A model generated the notes under the pieces. That model searched no databases. It was given only the letters and a program-made list of their open reading frames with translations, and was not told the DNA's origin. Positions 34,406 through 43,489 of a stretch of DNA of 64,000 bases are shown piece by piece. A program made the translations under genes and the position numbers. Position 1 is the stretch's first letter; each line of letters opens with the position of its first letter. Origin of the DNA: Reichenbachiella carrageenanivorans (GTDB lineage Bacteria > Bacteroidota > Bacteroidia > Cytophagales > Cyclobacteriaceae); contig NZ_CP106735.1 of the NCBI RefSeq assembly GCF_025639805.1, forward strand, positions 4,249,501 through 4,313,500, given 5' to 3'.

Positions 34406-35350
34406 ATGAAAAAACTAACGATTCAATACCTACTGTTTCTGGGTGTACTTACCTTGGCCATCGTATCCAGTCAGATTCTGATTCAGCGTACCATCTCCGA
34501 CAGCAAAACAGATTCACGCATCATCAACGTATCGGGGCGACAGCGGATGCTCAGCCAGAAAATCACTAAAGCAGCCCTAAAACTCCCCTTAAGCAAATCC
34601 AATGAGGAGTTTAACCGTACAAAGAACGAACTCAAAGATGCCGCTAGGCTATGGACAGATTCTCATCAGGCCTTACAGTATGGCAATGCAGAACTAGACG
34701 TAAGTGAGATGAATGAGTCGGTGTTTTTGCAGCGATTATTCATTCAAATAAAGCCCTATTTTGTTTCTATCAATGAAGCAGCAGATGAGTTGGACAAAAT
34801 AAGTTTCAATCAACTGGCAGATCCTGTATTTCATGCGGCAATGAGCGCGTCGATTCAGTCAATCACAGACCATGAAAAAGACTTCCTCAAACTCATGAAT
34901 GACATCGTGTTTGAATACGACCGCATAGCTTCAGAAAAAGTAGAGAAGCTCTCTGCATCTGAGTACTATCTACTGGCTGGTACTATATTATTGATTTTGC
35001 TCGAAGCATTTTTCATCTTCAGACCTATGGTCAAAACATCGAAGCGCAAAGACTCTGTAATCTCAGAATTCAACGACTATGTTCAGCAATCCATTTCAGC
35101 ATTGGGGCAAACCCACCAAGAAAAGGAAGTGGCAGAAGGCGTGATTGCTCAAGCCCATGAAAAAATAGAAGCCCTCACTACAGTGAACAACAACCTTCGC
35201 AAGCGACTAAAACAGAGCAAAACAGAATACGAGAAGAAACTCAGCGAGGAAATCGTGAACTACACTGAAATCAGCGAGCTCAACAACACCTATGAAAACA
35301 GAATTAAAAACCTAGAACGAGAACTGAAACGGATCAACAAATCGGTATAG
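34406..35350 (+). CDS. PilJ/NarX-type sensor domain protein with coiled-coil tail and no output domain
   Basis: 314 residues. Membrane segment 1 is at about 7-25, a periplasmic helical domain lies at 30-185, and segment 2 at about 187-205. Residues 41-52 (NVSGRQRMLSQK) match the P-box of the PilJ/NarX/NarQ sensor family (PF13675), where nitrate binds. After segment 2 the protein is a long coiled coil (about 225-314) rich in Glu and Lys, without kinase, GGDEF, MCP or HTH domain. It follows nrtD by 134 bases on the same strand, so nitrate or nitrite is the likely ligand. How it signals is unknown. Confidence 0.8.
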   Translation: MKKLTIQYLLFLGVLTLAIVSSQILIQRTISDSKTDSRIINVSGRQRMLSQKITKAALKLPLSKSNEEFNRTKNELKDAARLWTDSHQALQYGNAELDVSEMNESVFLQRLFIQIKPYFVSINEAADELDKISFNQLADPVFHAAMSASIQSITDHEKDFLKLMNDIVFEYDRIASEKVEKLSASEYYLLAGTILLILLEAFFIFRPMVKTSKRKDSVISEFNDYVQQSISALGQTHQEKEVAEGVIAQAHEKIEALTTVNNNLRKRLKQSKTEYEKKLSEEIVNYTEISELNNTYENRIKNLERELKRINKSV

Positions 35351-35378
35351 CCTAACGACAATTGGTAAGTGTAGAACA

Positions 35379-35407
35379 GCAGTCGTTTCTTGGATGGAAG
35401 CGACTGC
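35379..35407. terminator. Terminator hairpin between the sensor and ClC genes
   Basis: GCAGTCGTTTC (35379-35389) pairs with GAAGCGACTGC (35397-35407), one G-T pair, seven-base loop. It lies between convergent stop codons and is followed by a mixed T-rich stretch (ATTTTCTTAT). Confidence 0.7.
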
Positions 35408-35433
35408 ATTTTCTTATATCTACACAGTCCTTT

Positions 35434-36702
35434 TTACTTTTTTTCCATTTGAGAGCTAATGAAAGGAACTTTAGGAGCTAAAAAATAGCCTGTAAGACTG
35501 GCGAACAAAATAGGTATGAAATAAGAAAAGCCCGTCAGTGTAGCCAGCAAAATGGTGGTACTCATCGGCGTACGAGTCACACAAGCATTGATCCCTGCCA
35601 TACAACTAATAATGGTGAGTGTAAGTGGTGTTTCGGGAAAGTAGTAATGAATAATCAACCCCAGCGTAGCACCCACAAAAAACAACGGAATGATAAAGCC
35701 ACCACGCCACCCTGAGGTCACGGTGATCGCAATAGCCAGAATCTTGAACACGAGTATTGCCAACAACAACTTGACTGGCAGCTCCTCTACCAACAAGGCA
35801 TTGATTTGATGATGACCAAAGTACCGTGTAAGTGGAAAATAATAGGCAATCGCCCCTAGAAGCAAGCCTCCCACGAGTGTCTTCACATAAATAGGCATAG
35901 GTCGATATTCAAACAGCCGTTTAAAAAACTTGGTGCAGTATATAAAACCCCAACCTACTACAGTAGCTGTAATAGCAAATAGTACGGCATAGCCAAAATC
36001 AAACACCCCCGAGTACTCATAAGTAGACAAATCCCAAACAGCTCCTAATCCTAAATGGATAATAATCGCAAAAATGACATAGCTAAAACTACTGGCCACC
36101 AATGCTGGAATAATGGCTTTGTAGTACTCCACCGCATGTTTATGATGTAGGATTTCTAGCGCAAACAAACTCCCACCTAAAGGTGCGCCAAACAATGCCG
36201 TAAACCCAGAAGCCATGCCCGCTATACTCAACGAGCGCAATTCTTCGCCTTTCAATCTAAACATTTTGCCAAGCCAAGTACCAGTAGATCCTGTCACCTG
36301 CACCAATGGAGCCTCTGGCCCCAAACTACCACCAGAAGCCACGCATAGCAACGACGACAGAATCATAGAAGGGTTGTTTTTAGGATCTAACTTGCCTTTA
36401 TTGAACCTGATATTATTAACAATCAAATGGATTTCACCTGGATCTCCAATGAAATGAATAATCAAGCCTGCCAACAGTCCACAAATAGCCATCACAGGGA
36501 TGACATGCCATCCATCGAATACGGCAATCTTATGCATCAAGGCCTCCAGCACGATCCAATACACACCAGCAATCACACCTCCTAGCAAGCCCAACACAGC
36601 CCATAAAATAAAATTACGGCTAAATACAAATGGATTGTACCTGACAGGTTGGTCAAGGGTATCCAGATAGGCAACTAGTTTTCTTTTTTGTTTGATTTTC
36701 AC
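35434..36702 (-). CDS. ClC-family chloride channel/transporter
   Basis: 422 residues with about 10-12 hydrophobic segments. The selectivity and gating block SGGSLGPEAPLVQ places the gating glutamate at E130 (the usual form is GxEGP; here GPEAP). Later blocks GWRGGFIIPLFFVGATLG and GINACVTRTPMSTTILLATL are typical of ClC helices. It would move chloride or exchange it for protons, or possibly pass fluoride or nitrate as some relatives do. No regulatory CBS domains are present. It stands alone, convergent with the sensor gene. Confidence 0.88.
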   Translation of the reverse strand: MKIKQKRKLVAYLDTLDQPVRYNPFVFSRNFILWAVLGLLGGVIAGVYWIVLEALMHKIAVFDGWHVIPVMAICGLLAGLIIHFIGDPGEIHLIVNNIRFNKGKLDPKNNPSMILSSLLCVASGGSLGPEAPLVQVTGSTGTWLGKMFRLKGEELRSLSIAGMASGFTALFGAPLGGSLFALEILHHKHAVEYYKAIIPALVASSFSYVIFAIIIHLGLGAVWDLSTYEYSGVFDFGYAVLFAITATVVGWGFIYCTKFFKRLFEYRPMPIYVKTLVGGLLLGAIAYYFPLTRYFGHHQINALLVEELPVKLLLAILVFKILAIAITVTSGWRGGFIIPLFFVGATLGLIIHYYFPETPLTLTIISCMAGINACVTRTPMSTTILLATLTGFSYFIPILFASLTGYFLAPKVPFISSQMEKK

Positions 36703-36955
36703 TGCGTTATTTTTTTCTGGCCGATTAAATAATAAGGCCGTACGGCTACAGGCTACTTTGCTTATTATTCAATAAAACAAAACTACAACAATACGTAAAA
36801 CACAACCTTCAACTGAGGCACTTCTCTTCTCCAATCGATTATAAAATTTACAAATTTCACCCATCGGGCTACTCATTTACCTGAATGTATTGTAAATTAA
36901 TAGTCCAACTAAACGCTAACAATCGCTGCCCTAGCAGCTGCAAAACATCAAAAAC

Positions 36956-38422
36956 ATGTCAGACGAAAAGAAAAAACTCACCTCGGTCTCTGGACGACCC
37001 ATTGCAGAAAACCAAAATGTTCAAACCGCGGGCAAAAGAGGCCCCATGATGTTAGAGGATTATTGGTTTTTAGAAAAACTAGCACACTTCGATAGAGAAG
37101 TGATTCCCGAACGAAGGATGCACGCCAAAGGCTCTGGCGCCTTCGGTACCTTTACCGTTACTCACGATATCTCTGCCTATACCAAAGCCAAAATATTTTC
37201 TGAAGTAGGCAAAAAGACCGACGTTTTTGTACGATTCTCTACTGTAGCAGGTGAAAGAGGCGCCGCCGATGCTGAGCGAGACATTAGAGGATTTGCCATG
37301 AAGTTCTACACAGAAGAAGGCAACTGGGACTTGGCAGGAAACAATACGCCAGTTTTCTTTCTGAGAGACCCATACAAATTCCCAGATCTAAACAAGGCCG
37401 TAAAACGAGACCCCAAAACGAATCTAAGAAGCGCCAATCACAACTGGGACTTTTGGACGCTTCTACCCGAGGCGCTGCACCAAATCACCATCACCATGAG
37501 CGAAAGGGGCATCCCTAAGTCTTACCGACATATGAACGGGTACGGCAGCCATACCTTTAGTTTTATCAATGCTGCCAATGAAAGATACTGGGTCAAATTT
37601 CACTTCAAAACAGACCAAGGCATCGCCAATCTTTCTGATGAAGAAGCAGAAAAAATAATAGGCAAAGACAGAGAGAGTCATCAGCGAGATTTGTTTGATT
37701 CCATTGAAAATGGGGACTTCCCAAAATGGCACCTAAAAGTACAAATCATGCCTGAAGCTGATGCGAAGACCTATCGCTTCCACCCTTTTGATTTAACGAA
37801 AGTATGGCCACACGAAGACTACCCACTCATCGACGTGGGAGTGATGGAGCTCAATAGAAACCCTGAGAATTATTTTGCAGACGTAGAGCAGGCCGCCTTC
37901 AACCCAGCCAACGTGGTACCAGGCATTGGTTTCTCGCCAGACCGAATGCTACAAGGTCGCTTATTTTCTTATGGAGACGCACAGCGTTATCGCCTAGGAG
38001 TCAACCATTATCAAATCCCTGTAAACAAGCCGAAGTGTCCTTTTCACAACCCACACAGAGATGGAGCCATGCGAGTAGATGGCAACGAAGGAGATACTTT
38101 GCACTACGAGCCCAATAGCTATGGCCAATGGGCAGAGAGCAAGGAACACGCCGAGCCCAAACTCGATTTGGATGGAGCCACACAGCATTACGACTACAGA
38201 GAAGATGACAGCGACTATTATACACAGCCAGGCAATTTGTTCAACATCATGACCCCCGAACAGCAACAAGTACTGTTTGACAACACTGCCCGCCAGATCG
38301 GTGGTGCTGAGCAAATGATCCAAGAAAGGCACATCAAAAATTGCTACAAAGCAGACCCGAAATATGGAGAGGGTGTAGCCAAAGCCTTAGGGATCGACAT
38401 CAGTAAAATAGATGTCTCTTAA
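36956..38422 (+). CDS. katA: Monofunctional heme catalase
   Basis: 488 residues, the small-subunit clade-3 size. The distal heme residues H56 ([12 protein letters not shown]) and N129 (AGNNTPVFF) and the proximal heme tyrosine Y339 ([14 protein letters not shown]) are all present, as is [14 protein letters not shown]. It removes hydrogen peroxide in the cytosol; there is no signal peptide. It is a single gene with 250 bases of upstream space, which contains one TACGTA (36792-36797) but no full dyad. Function is certain by sequence. Confidence 0.97.
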   Translation: MSDEKKKLTSVSGRPIAENQNVQTAGKRGPMMLEDYWFLEKLAHFDREVIPERRMHAKGSGAFGTFTVTHDISAYTKAKIFSEVGKKTDVFVRFSTVAGERGAADAERDIRGFAMKFYTEEGNWDLAGNNTPVFFLRDPYKFPDLNKAVKRDPKTNLRSANHNWDFWTLLPEALHQITITMSERGIPKSYRHMNGYGSHTFSFINAANERYWVKFHFKTDQGIANLSDEEAEKIIGKDRESHQRDLFDSIENGDFPKWHLKVQIMPEADAKTYRFHPFDLTKVWPHEDYPLIDVGVMELNRNPENYFADVEQAAFNPANVVPGIGFSPDRMLQGRLFSYGDAQRYRLGVNHYQIPVNKPKCPFHNPHRDGAMRVDGNEGDTLHYEPNSYGQWAESKEHAEPKLDLDGATQHYDYREDDSDYYTQPGNLFNIMTPEQQQVLFDNTARQIGGAEQMIQERHIKNCYKADPKYGEGVAKALGIDISKIDVS

Positions 38423-38517
38423 TTGATTAACAAATCCCTCACAAGCGAGGCTGTTTCAACAGTCAACAAAACCATCATGCTATGTGCTTTTGATACAGTC
38501 TCGTTTTAATGTATAAA

Positions 38518-39618
38518 TTATCCTTTCAATACTTCTCTCAGCATAGCTATCACGTAATCTTGTTGTACTCGAGTAAGCTCAGGATACATTGGTAATGATA
38601 GCCCCCTAACACCCAGTTTTTGCGCCACGGGATAGTCCGAAGGCTGATGATGCACTTGATAAGGAATAAGCGCAGGCAAGGATGCTGGATAGTGAACTTG
38701 AGTTGCCACTCCTCTATCGGCCAGTTGCCTACCAACCCAATCTCTATCGGCCACTTGTATCACATACAAATGAAATACCTGTCGATGCTCTTCCTCTATA
38801 AGTGGGGTTTCTATAGGCAAGTCAGCTAGTTGTTCATTGTAATATCTGGCAATAGAAATGCGTGAATCAGTCCACGGCTCTAGGTATTTGAGTTTCACAC
38901 TGAGAATAGCTGCCTGCAGCGTATCCATCCTACTATTTCGTCCTTCTCTTAGGTGACGGTTCTTCATATCCTGGCCGTGGTTGGCAATGACCCTACAAGC
39001 TTGCGCCAATGCAGCGCTTCGTGTCACCACACCTCCTGCATCGCCCAAGGCTCCCAAATTCTTGCTCGGATAAAAACTAAACGCCGCCATATCACCAAAC
39101 GATCCCACTCGCTGCCCGTTATGCTCCGCTCCATGAGCTTGGGCACAATCTTCGATCACTTTGAGATTGTATTTTTTGGCAATAGCCAAAATTTGATCCA
39201 TTTCAGCAGCCCTTCCATAAAAATGAACTGGTATAATCGCTTTGGTATGCGTGGTGATTTTTTCTTCAATTGCCGCAGGATCGATAGTAAACTTATCGGG
39301 CAGTACGTCTGCAAACACTGGCTTAGCACCTACCGTAGACACCACCTCTGCTGTAGAAATCCAGGTCATGGCAGGCACGACTACCTCATCACCAGCACCT
39401 ATATTCAAGGCTTGTAGTGCTAGCTCAAGTGCATCTGTGCCATTGCCACAGCTCACACTATGCTCCACCCCTATGTACTGAGCGAAAGCGGACTCAAAAT
39501 CCTGCACCCAATGTCCCCCTACAAAAACGGAATGCATCAATACCTCGGCAATGGCCGCATCCAACTCAGGCTTAATGGACTCATGTTGCACTTTCAAATC
39601 TACAAAGGGCACTTGCAT
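38518..39618 (-). CDS. DegT/DnrJ/EryC1-family sugar aminotransferase
   Basis: 366 residues from the ATG at 39618 (MQVPFVDLKVQH), which fits the family start; the frame is open ten codons further. PLP binds at K186 in SFYPSKNLGALGDAG; other family blocks are SCGNGTDALELAL, VVVPAMTWISTAEV and IEDCAQAHGA. These enzymes make amino-deoxy sugars for surface polysaccharides, and some act as dehydratases. The sugar substrate cannot be told, since no other nucleotide-sugar genes are near. It stands alone. Confidence 0.9.
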   Translation of the reverse strand: MQVPFVDLKVQHESIKPELDAAIAEVLMHSVFVGGHWVQDFESAFAQYIGVEHSVSCGNGTDALELALQALNIGAGDEVVVPAMTWISTAEVVSTVGAKPVFADVLPDKFTIDPAAIEEKITTHTKAIIPVHFYGRAAEMDQILAIAKKYNLKVIEDCAQAHGAEHNGQRVGSFGDMAAFSFYPSKNLGALGDAGGVVTRSAALAQACRVIANHGQDMKNRHLREGRNSRMDTLQAAILSVKLKYLEPWTDSRISIARYYNEQLADLPIETPLIEEEHRQVFHLYVIQVADRDWVGRQLADRGVATQVHYPASLPALIPYQVHHQPSDYPVAQKLGVRGLSLPMYPELTRVQQDYVIAMLREVLKG

Positions 39619-39839
39619 GCGAGAAGTATTTATTTGGTGACAAAACACAAGATTATTGATTTAATCCTAAAGGATTTACGTATCAGTATACTTTTCTTAC
39701 GCCTACATTTCTTGATTCATTCACCAGCACTTCTCACTTCTTAGCTCCAATCAGTCCCCATTCAGCTAATTAAATTCCGCAAAACTTCATTTGTCTGTAG
39801 TCTTATCGAAAGAATTATAATACGCGAAGTGACAAAAGT

Positions 39840-42197
39840 ATGAAGACCGGAACCCTTTTAACCATTGCCCTTGTAGTTGCCCTATCAGTTGGCTGCCAGC
39901 AAAAATATACGCCTGCCTCTTACAACAAAGGGATCAACATCACCCCAAAACCCTTAGAATTAACAATTGGCAATGGGACTTTTTCATTAAACAACCAAAC
40001 GACACTAGTCGTAGACAGCACCTCCCAACTCCAACAAATAGCCCGATTTTTTGCTCTTAAGTTGCAAAAGTCTACTGGCTACAACCTGAGCATACAAGCA
40101 TCTGCAACAAAAGCCAATTTCATCCAATGGTCCATAGATCCCAGCCTGACTGTGAATGATGAAGGCTACACACTCGATGCCACTCCTCAAAGCATATCAA
40201 TCAAAGCCAAAACGGCACAGGGAGCCTACTATGGCATGCTCACTCTACTACAACTATTACCCGCTGAAGTGGAATCTAGCACACTAGTGAGTAATATAGA
40301 ATGGTCTCTCCCAGCAGTAAGCATCATAGACGAACCACGATTTTCGTGGCGCGGATACCATTTAGATGTTTGTCGCCATTTCATTTCGCTCGACGAGGTC
40401 AAAAAGCATTTGGATATGCTGTCGATATTCAAAATCAATAAATTTCACTGGCACCTCACCGATGATCAGGGCTGGAGAATAGAAATAAAAAAACATCCCA
40501 AGCTGATCTCGGCAGGTGCTACCCGAACGGAAGCTGATGGCTCTACCCACTCAGGATACTATACCCAAGAAGAGATCAAAGAAGTAGTAGCCTACGCCGC
40601 CGAAAGATACATTGATGTAATCCCTGAAATAGAAATGCCCGGACATGCACTCGCGGCACTCTCCGCTTACCCAGAGCTCTCGTGCACTGGTGGCCCTTTT
40701 ACTCCTAGAATTATTTGGGGGGTGGAAACGGACGTGTTCTGCGCAGGGAAAGATGAAGTGTTCACCTTTCTAGAAGAAGTGCTCGAAGAAATTATTCCTC
40801 TATTCCCCTATGACTATGTGCACATGGGCGGAGACGAATCACCCAAAGACAGATGGAAAGCCTGCCCACACTGTCAGGCCAGAATCAAATCAGAAAACCT
40901 ACACGATGAGCACGAACTACAAAGTTACTTCATGACCAGAATGGAAAACGTGCTAAAAATACAGGGCAAGCAAATGATCGGTTGGGACGAAATACTCGAA
41001 GGAGGCATCTCAGATTCTGCCAATATCATGTCTTGGCGTGGCGAAGAAGGCGGCATAGCTGCAGCCAATGCCGAAAACGACGTAGTGATGGCGCCAGGTG
41101 CTTGGATGTATCTCGACAAGTATGAGGGTGATTACAAAATAGATCCGGTGTCTATTGGAGGCCACTTACCGCTATCCAAAATATATGGCTATGAGCCTAT
41201 TCCCGCTGGCATAGACTCCTCCAAAGCGCATCATATACTCGGCGCGCAAACCACCATGTGGGGCGAATACATTTATGATGAAACATTGACGGAATACCGC
41301 ATGTACCCAAGAGCCATAGCGCTTGCTGAACTGACCTGGACAGCCAAAGCCAACAAAGACTATGCAGATTTCGAACGTCGAATCAACAACCAAATGGTAA
41401 GAATGGATGGGCATGATATCGAATACTATATCCCATTGCCAGAAGGCCCTACCAAGCAAATCGCCTTTTTGGATAGCGCTGTTTTGACTTTCACCACGCC
41501 ACGGCCTGTGGACAGGATGGTATATACTCTCGATGGCTCTGAGCCCACATTAAAATCCAAAAGTTATGATACTCCACTCGTATTAGACACAGACGGTATT
41601 GTGAAAATCGCCTCGGTATTGGCACAAGGCAAAATGAGCCGTGTACGCACCATCCAAGTAGAGAAACAAACACTTGCTCCTGCAGTAGCTGCCGATCAGG
41701 TAAAATCGGGGCTAGTTACCAAAACTGCCCACGGTAAATTTCTGAATACCGAAAGCCTAAATACCGCTAGTGAATGGAGTGAAAACACCATCGACTCACT
41801 AAGTCAGGCCAACAAAACTTTGTATTGGGGGTTTGTGATTGATGAAAATAGATTCCGAGCCGAAATTATAGAAGGATATATCGACATTCCCGAAGATGGC
41901 GTATACTTCTTCTCTAGCAATCAGGATCAGGTATGGATAGACGACGCACTGGTGGTAGACAACGACGGCTATGTGAAACGCTTCTCGCAAAACGATGGCT
42001 CCAAAGCTCTAGCCAAAGGCCTGCACAAACTGAAGGTGATCTACCTCAACAATGTATATCGTGGATGGGCATCGGACTGGAATGTGGTAGAAGTGAAAAT
42101 CAGAAACGCCAAACAAGAAGAGTTTCGCTCAGTCACTGCAGAGATGCTCTACAGGACAGAAACTAAAACGGACAAACTACTGACAAGTAAGCAATAG
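39840..42197 (+). CDS. GH20 beta-N-acetylhexosaminidase lipoprotein with C-terminal PA14-like region
   Basis: 785 residues. The signal peptide ends in the lipobox LSVGC, so it is anchored to the outer membrane or periplasm. A GH20b domain (about 35-160) precedes the catalytic barrel, with RGYHLDVCRHFI, HWHLTDDQGWRIEI and the catalytic pair D332-E333 in HMGGDESPK. After about 525 come a chitobiase-type Ig-like part (YTLDGSEPT) and a PA14-like beta domain (about 615-770, GYIDIPEDGVYFFSS). It releases terminal GlcNAc/GalNAc from chitin or glycans. A terminator overlaps its 3' end. Confidence 0.93.
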   Translation: MKTGTLLTIALVVALSVGCQQKYTPASYNKGINITPKPLELTIGNGTFSLNNQTTLVVDSTSQLQQIARFFALKLQKSTGYNLSIQASATKANFIQWSIDPSLTVNDEGYTLDATPQSISIKAKTAQGAYYGMLTLLQLLPAEVESSTLVSNIEWSLPAVSIIDEPRFSWRGYHLDVCRHFISLDEVKKHLDMLSIFKINKFHWHLTDDQGWRIEIKKHPKLISAGATRTEADGSTHSGYYTQEEIKEVVAYAAERYIDVIPEIEMPGHALAALSAYPELSCTGGPFTPRIIWGVETDVFCAGKDEVFTFLEEVLEEIIPLFPYDYVHMGGDESPKDRWKACPHCQARIKSENLHDEHELQSYFMTRMENVLKIQGKQMIGWDEILEGGISDSANIMSWRGEEGGIAAANAENDVVMAPGAWMYLDKYEGDYKIDPVSIGGHLPLSKIYGYEPIPAGIDSSKAHHILGAQTTMWGEYIYDETLTEYRMYPRAIALAELTWTAKANKDYADFERRINNQMVRMDGHDIEYYIPLPEGPTKQIAFLDSAVLTFTTPRPVDRMVYTLDGSEPTLKSKSYDTPLVLDTDGIVKIASVLAQGKMSRVRTIQVEKQTLAPAVAADQVKSGLVTKTAHGKFLNTESLNTASEWSENTIDSLSQANKTLYWGFVIDENRFRAEIIEGYIDIPEDGVYFFSSNQDQVWIDDALVVDNDGYVKRFSQNDGSKALAKGLHKLKVIYLNNVYRGWASDWNVVEVKIRNAKQEEFRSVTAEMLYRTETKTDKLLTSKQ

Positions 42198-42215
42198 TTT
42201 GTCCGAGATTTTTTT
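42169..42215 (+). terminator. Terminator overlapping the end of the hexosaminidase gene
   Basis: CGGACAAACTA (42169-42179) and TAGTTTGTCCG (42195-42205) form a perfect 11-bp stem with a 15-base loop, followed by AGA and seven T (42209-42215). The left arm and loop are the last codons of the gene, so the stop codon lies inside the hairpin. Confidence 0.8.
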
Positions 42216-42765
42216 AGTCCTTTGCTGCTGGTTCTAATATATCTACAATTTCTTGCATCTTGGTTCGGCTGTATTTTCCAGAAGTAGTATAGATGATCTT
42301 GCCTTCTGGGTCTAATACATAAAAATACGGTAAATCTTTACCATCAAAATTCAAGGCTTCTTTGTAATCCTTCAATGTACCCTTGTAAAACAACACATAA
42401 GGTTGAAGCTCTGGCGCTACAGTCTCTTGCACTTTGCGCATGGTACTTTTATAAGCGGCGCGTTTGGCTCCTGTAAACATGGGTATGATGTAAAGATTAA
42501 GGTCATACTCAAAGCTAAAAAATGCATTGGGGTCTGGCTCCACAAGAAACTGATTGTACATAGGGTTGAACCAAGACCCGAGATCTTCTTCTGATTTCTT
42601 AGAAAAAGCTAAAGCAATCAAACTGTACTTACCATTCAGGTCGGCTGGTATATTGACCGTGTCGTATCTCAAACTCTCTCCTTCCATCAAAGGAAAAACA
42701 TCTCCTACTTGGGCGGATGCCCAGGTAAAACTCATGGCTAATAGGGTACTTAGGATATATTTCAT
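42214..42765 (-). CDS. Secreted thioredoxin-fold-like protein, paralogue A
   Basis: 183 residues with a signal peptide ending near A18 (WASAQ). I do not know a named family; the fold looks redoxin-like, with a beta strand SLIALAFSKKSEEDLGSW, a middle LNLYIIPMFTGAKRAAYKS, and LPYFYVLDPEGKIIYTTSGKYS near the end, as in ATP10- or AhpC-type proteins, but there is no CxxC or peroxidatic cysteine. It is the second of two tandem copies, six bases from the stop of paralogue B, so the pair forms an operon. Confidence 0.7.
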   Translation of the reverse strand: MKYILSTLLAMSFTWASAQVGDVFPLMEGESLRYDTVNIPADLNGKYSLIALAFSKKSEEDLGSWFNPMYNQFLVEPDPNAFFSFEYDLNLYIIPMFTGAKRAAYKSTMRKVQETVAPELQPYVLFYKGTLKDYKEALNFDGKDLPYFYVLDPEGKIIYTTSGKYSRTKMQEIVDILEPAAKD

Positions 42766-42771
42766 ATTGGT

Positions 42772-43323
42772 TTATTTAATAGCTGGTTCTACAGCATTGA
42801 TTATTTTCTGAAAAACTTCTGAGTTGTATTTGCCTCTAGTGGCATATACAATATTGCCCTCAGGATTGATGACATAGAAATAAGGGACGTCTTCTCCTTT
42901 GTAATAAAGCGGTTGACGATAATGCTTGGATTTGCCTTCATAAAAAAGCACATGCTGATGTAGTAGAGAATCCACCGTCGTTTGCATTTCATTCATTACA
43001 GATTTATAGCCCAACTTTTTGGCTCCTGTGATCAAAGGCAAGAAGTAAACATCTAGCTCATACTCAAAGGCAAACAACTGCCCTTCATCTGGCTTTCGAA
43101 TAAAATGATTGTAGATAGGGTCCGACCAAGCCATTAAATCCTGCTCCGAAACTCTGGAGAAAGCAACCGCTACCAAGGTATATTTACCCTCTGTATCTTC
43201 AGGAAGATTCACTTCCGTATAGTTTAGGTTCTCCCCCTCCACCAATGGAAATGCTTTCCCTACCTGGGCATGAGTAGATAAGACAACAAACAACAGCGCC
43301 AAACTAACCATCAATACTTTCAT
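42772..43323 (-). CDS. Secreted thioredoxin-fold-like protein, paralogue B
   Basis: 183 residues, the same length as its downstream copy. The signal peptide ends near A19 (STHAQ). Shared blocks are VGKAFPLVEGENLNYTEVNLP, a strand TLVAVAFSRVSEQDLMAWSDP, LDVYFLPLITGAKKLGYKSV, and VPYFYVINPEGNIVYATRGKYN. No catalytic cysteines are seen, so a structural or binding role is more likely than redox catalysis. It is the first gene of the two-gene unit and diverges from the TonB receptor. Confidence 0.7.
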   Translation of the reverse strand: MKVLMVSLALLFVVLSTHAQVGKAFPLVEGENLNYTEVNLPEDTEGKYTLVAVAFSRVSEQDLMAWSDPIYNHFIRKPDEGQLFAFEYELDVYFLPLITGAKKLGYKSVMNEMQTTVDSLLHQHVLFYEGKSKHYRQPLYYKGEDVPYFYVINPEGNIVYATRGKYNSEVFQKIINAVEPAIK

Positions 43324-43426
43324 ACCTGTATATATATTTTTGAAACCACTAAGTTATAGACAAAATCTAAATCTCAAACGCCTAAAGCTTATGAGCTAAA
43401 AAGTGCAAAACCACTACAACTAGTGA

Positions 43427-43457
43427 TTGACTTCTGTACTTGAGATACTTATGTTTG
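43427..43457 (+). promoter_or_regulatory. Promoter of the TonB receptor operon
   Basis: TTG at 43427-43429 and TATGTTTG at 43450-43457 are separated by 20 bases, matching the Bacteroidota TTG-N17-23-TAnnTTTG promoter. The TTG start codon of the receptor is 33 bases further. I see no clear Fur-like dyad. Confidence 0.55.
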
Positions 43458-43489
43458 CGCTCGTTATTTTTAACTAGTCTAAATAAGCG

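Noticed and set aside
36792..36797. TACGTA upstream of the catalase gene as an operator of the FNR-like regulator
   Set aside because: Only one hexamer is present, 160 bases from the start codon, and the partner half-site after N4 is not conserved. Single hexamers are expected by chance in 64 kb.
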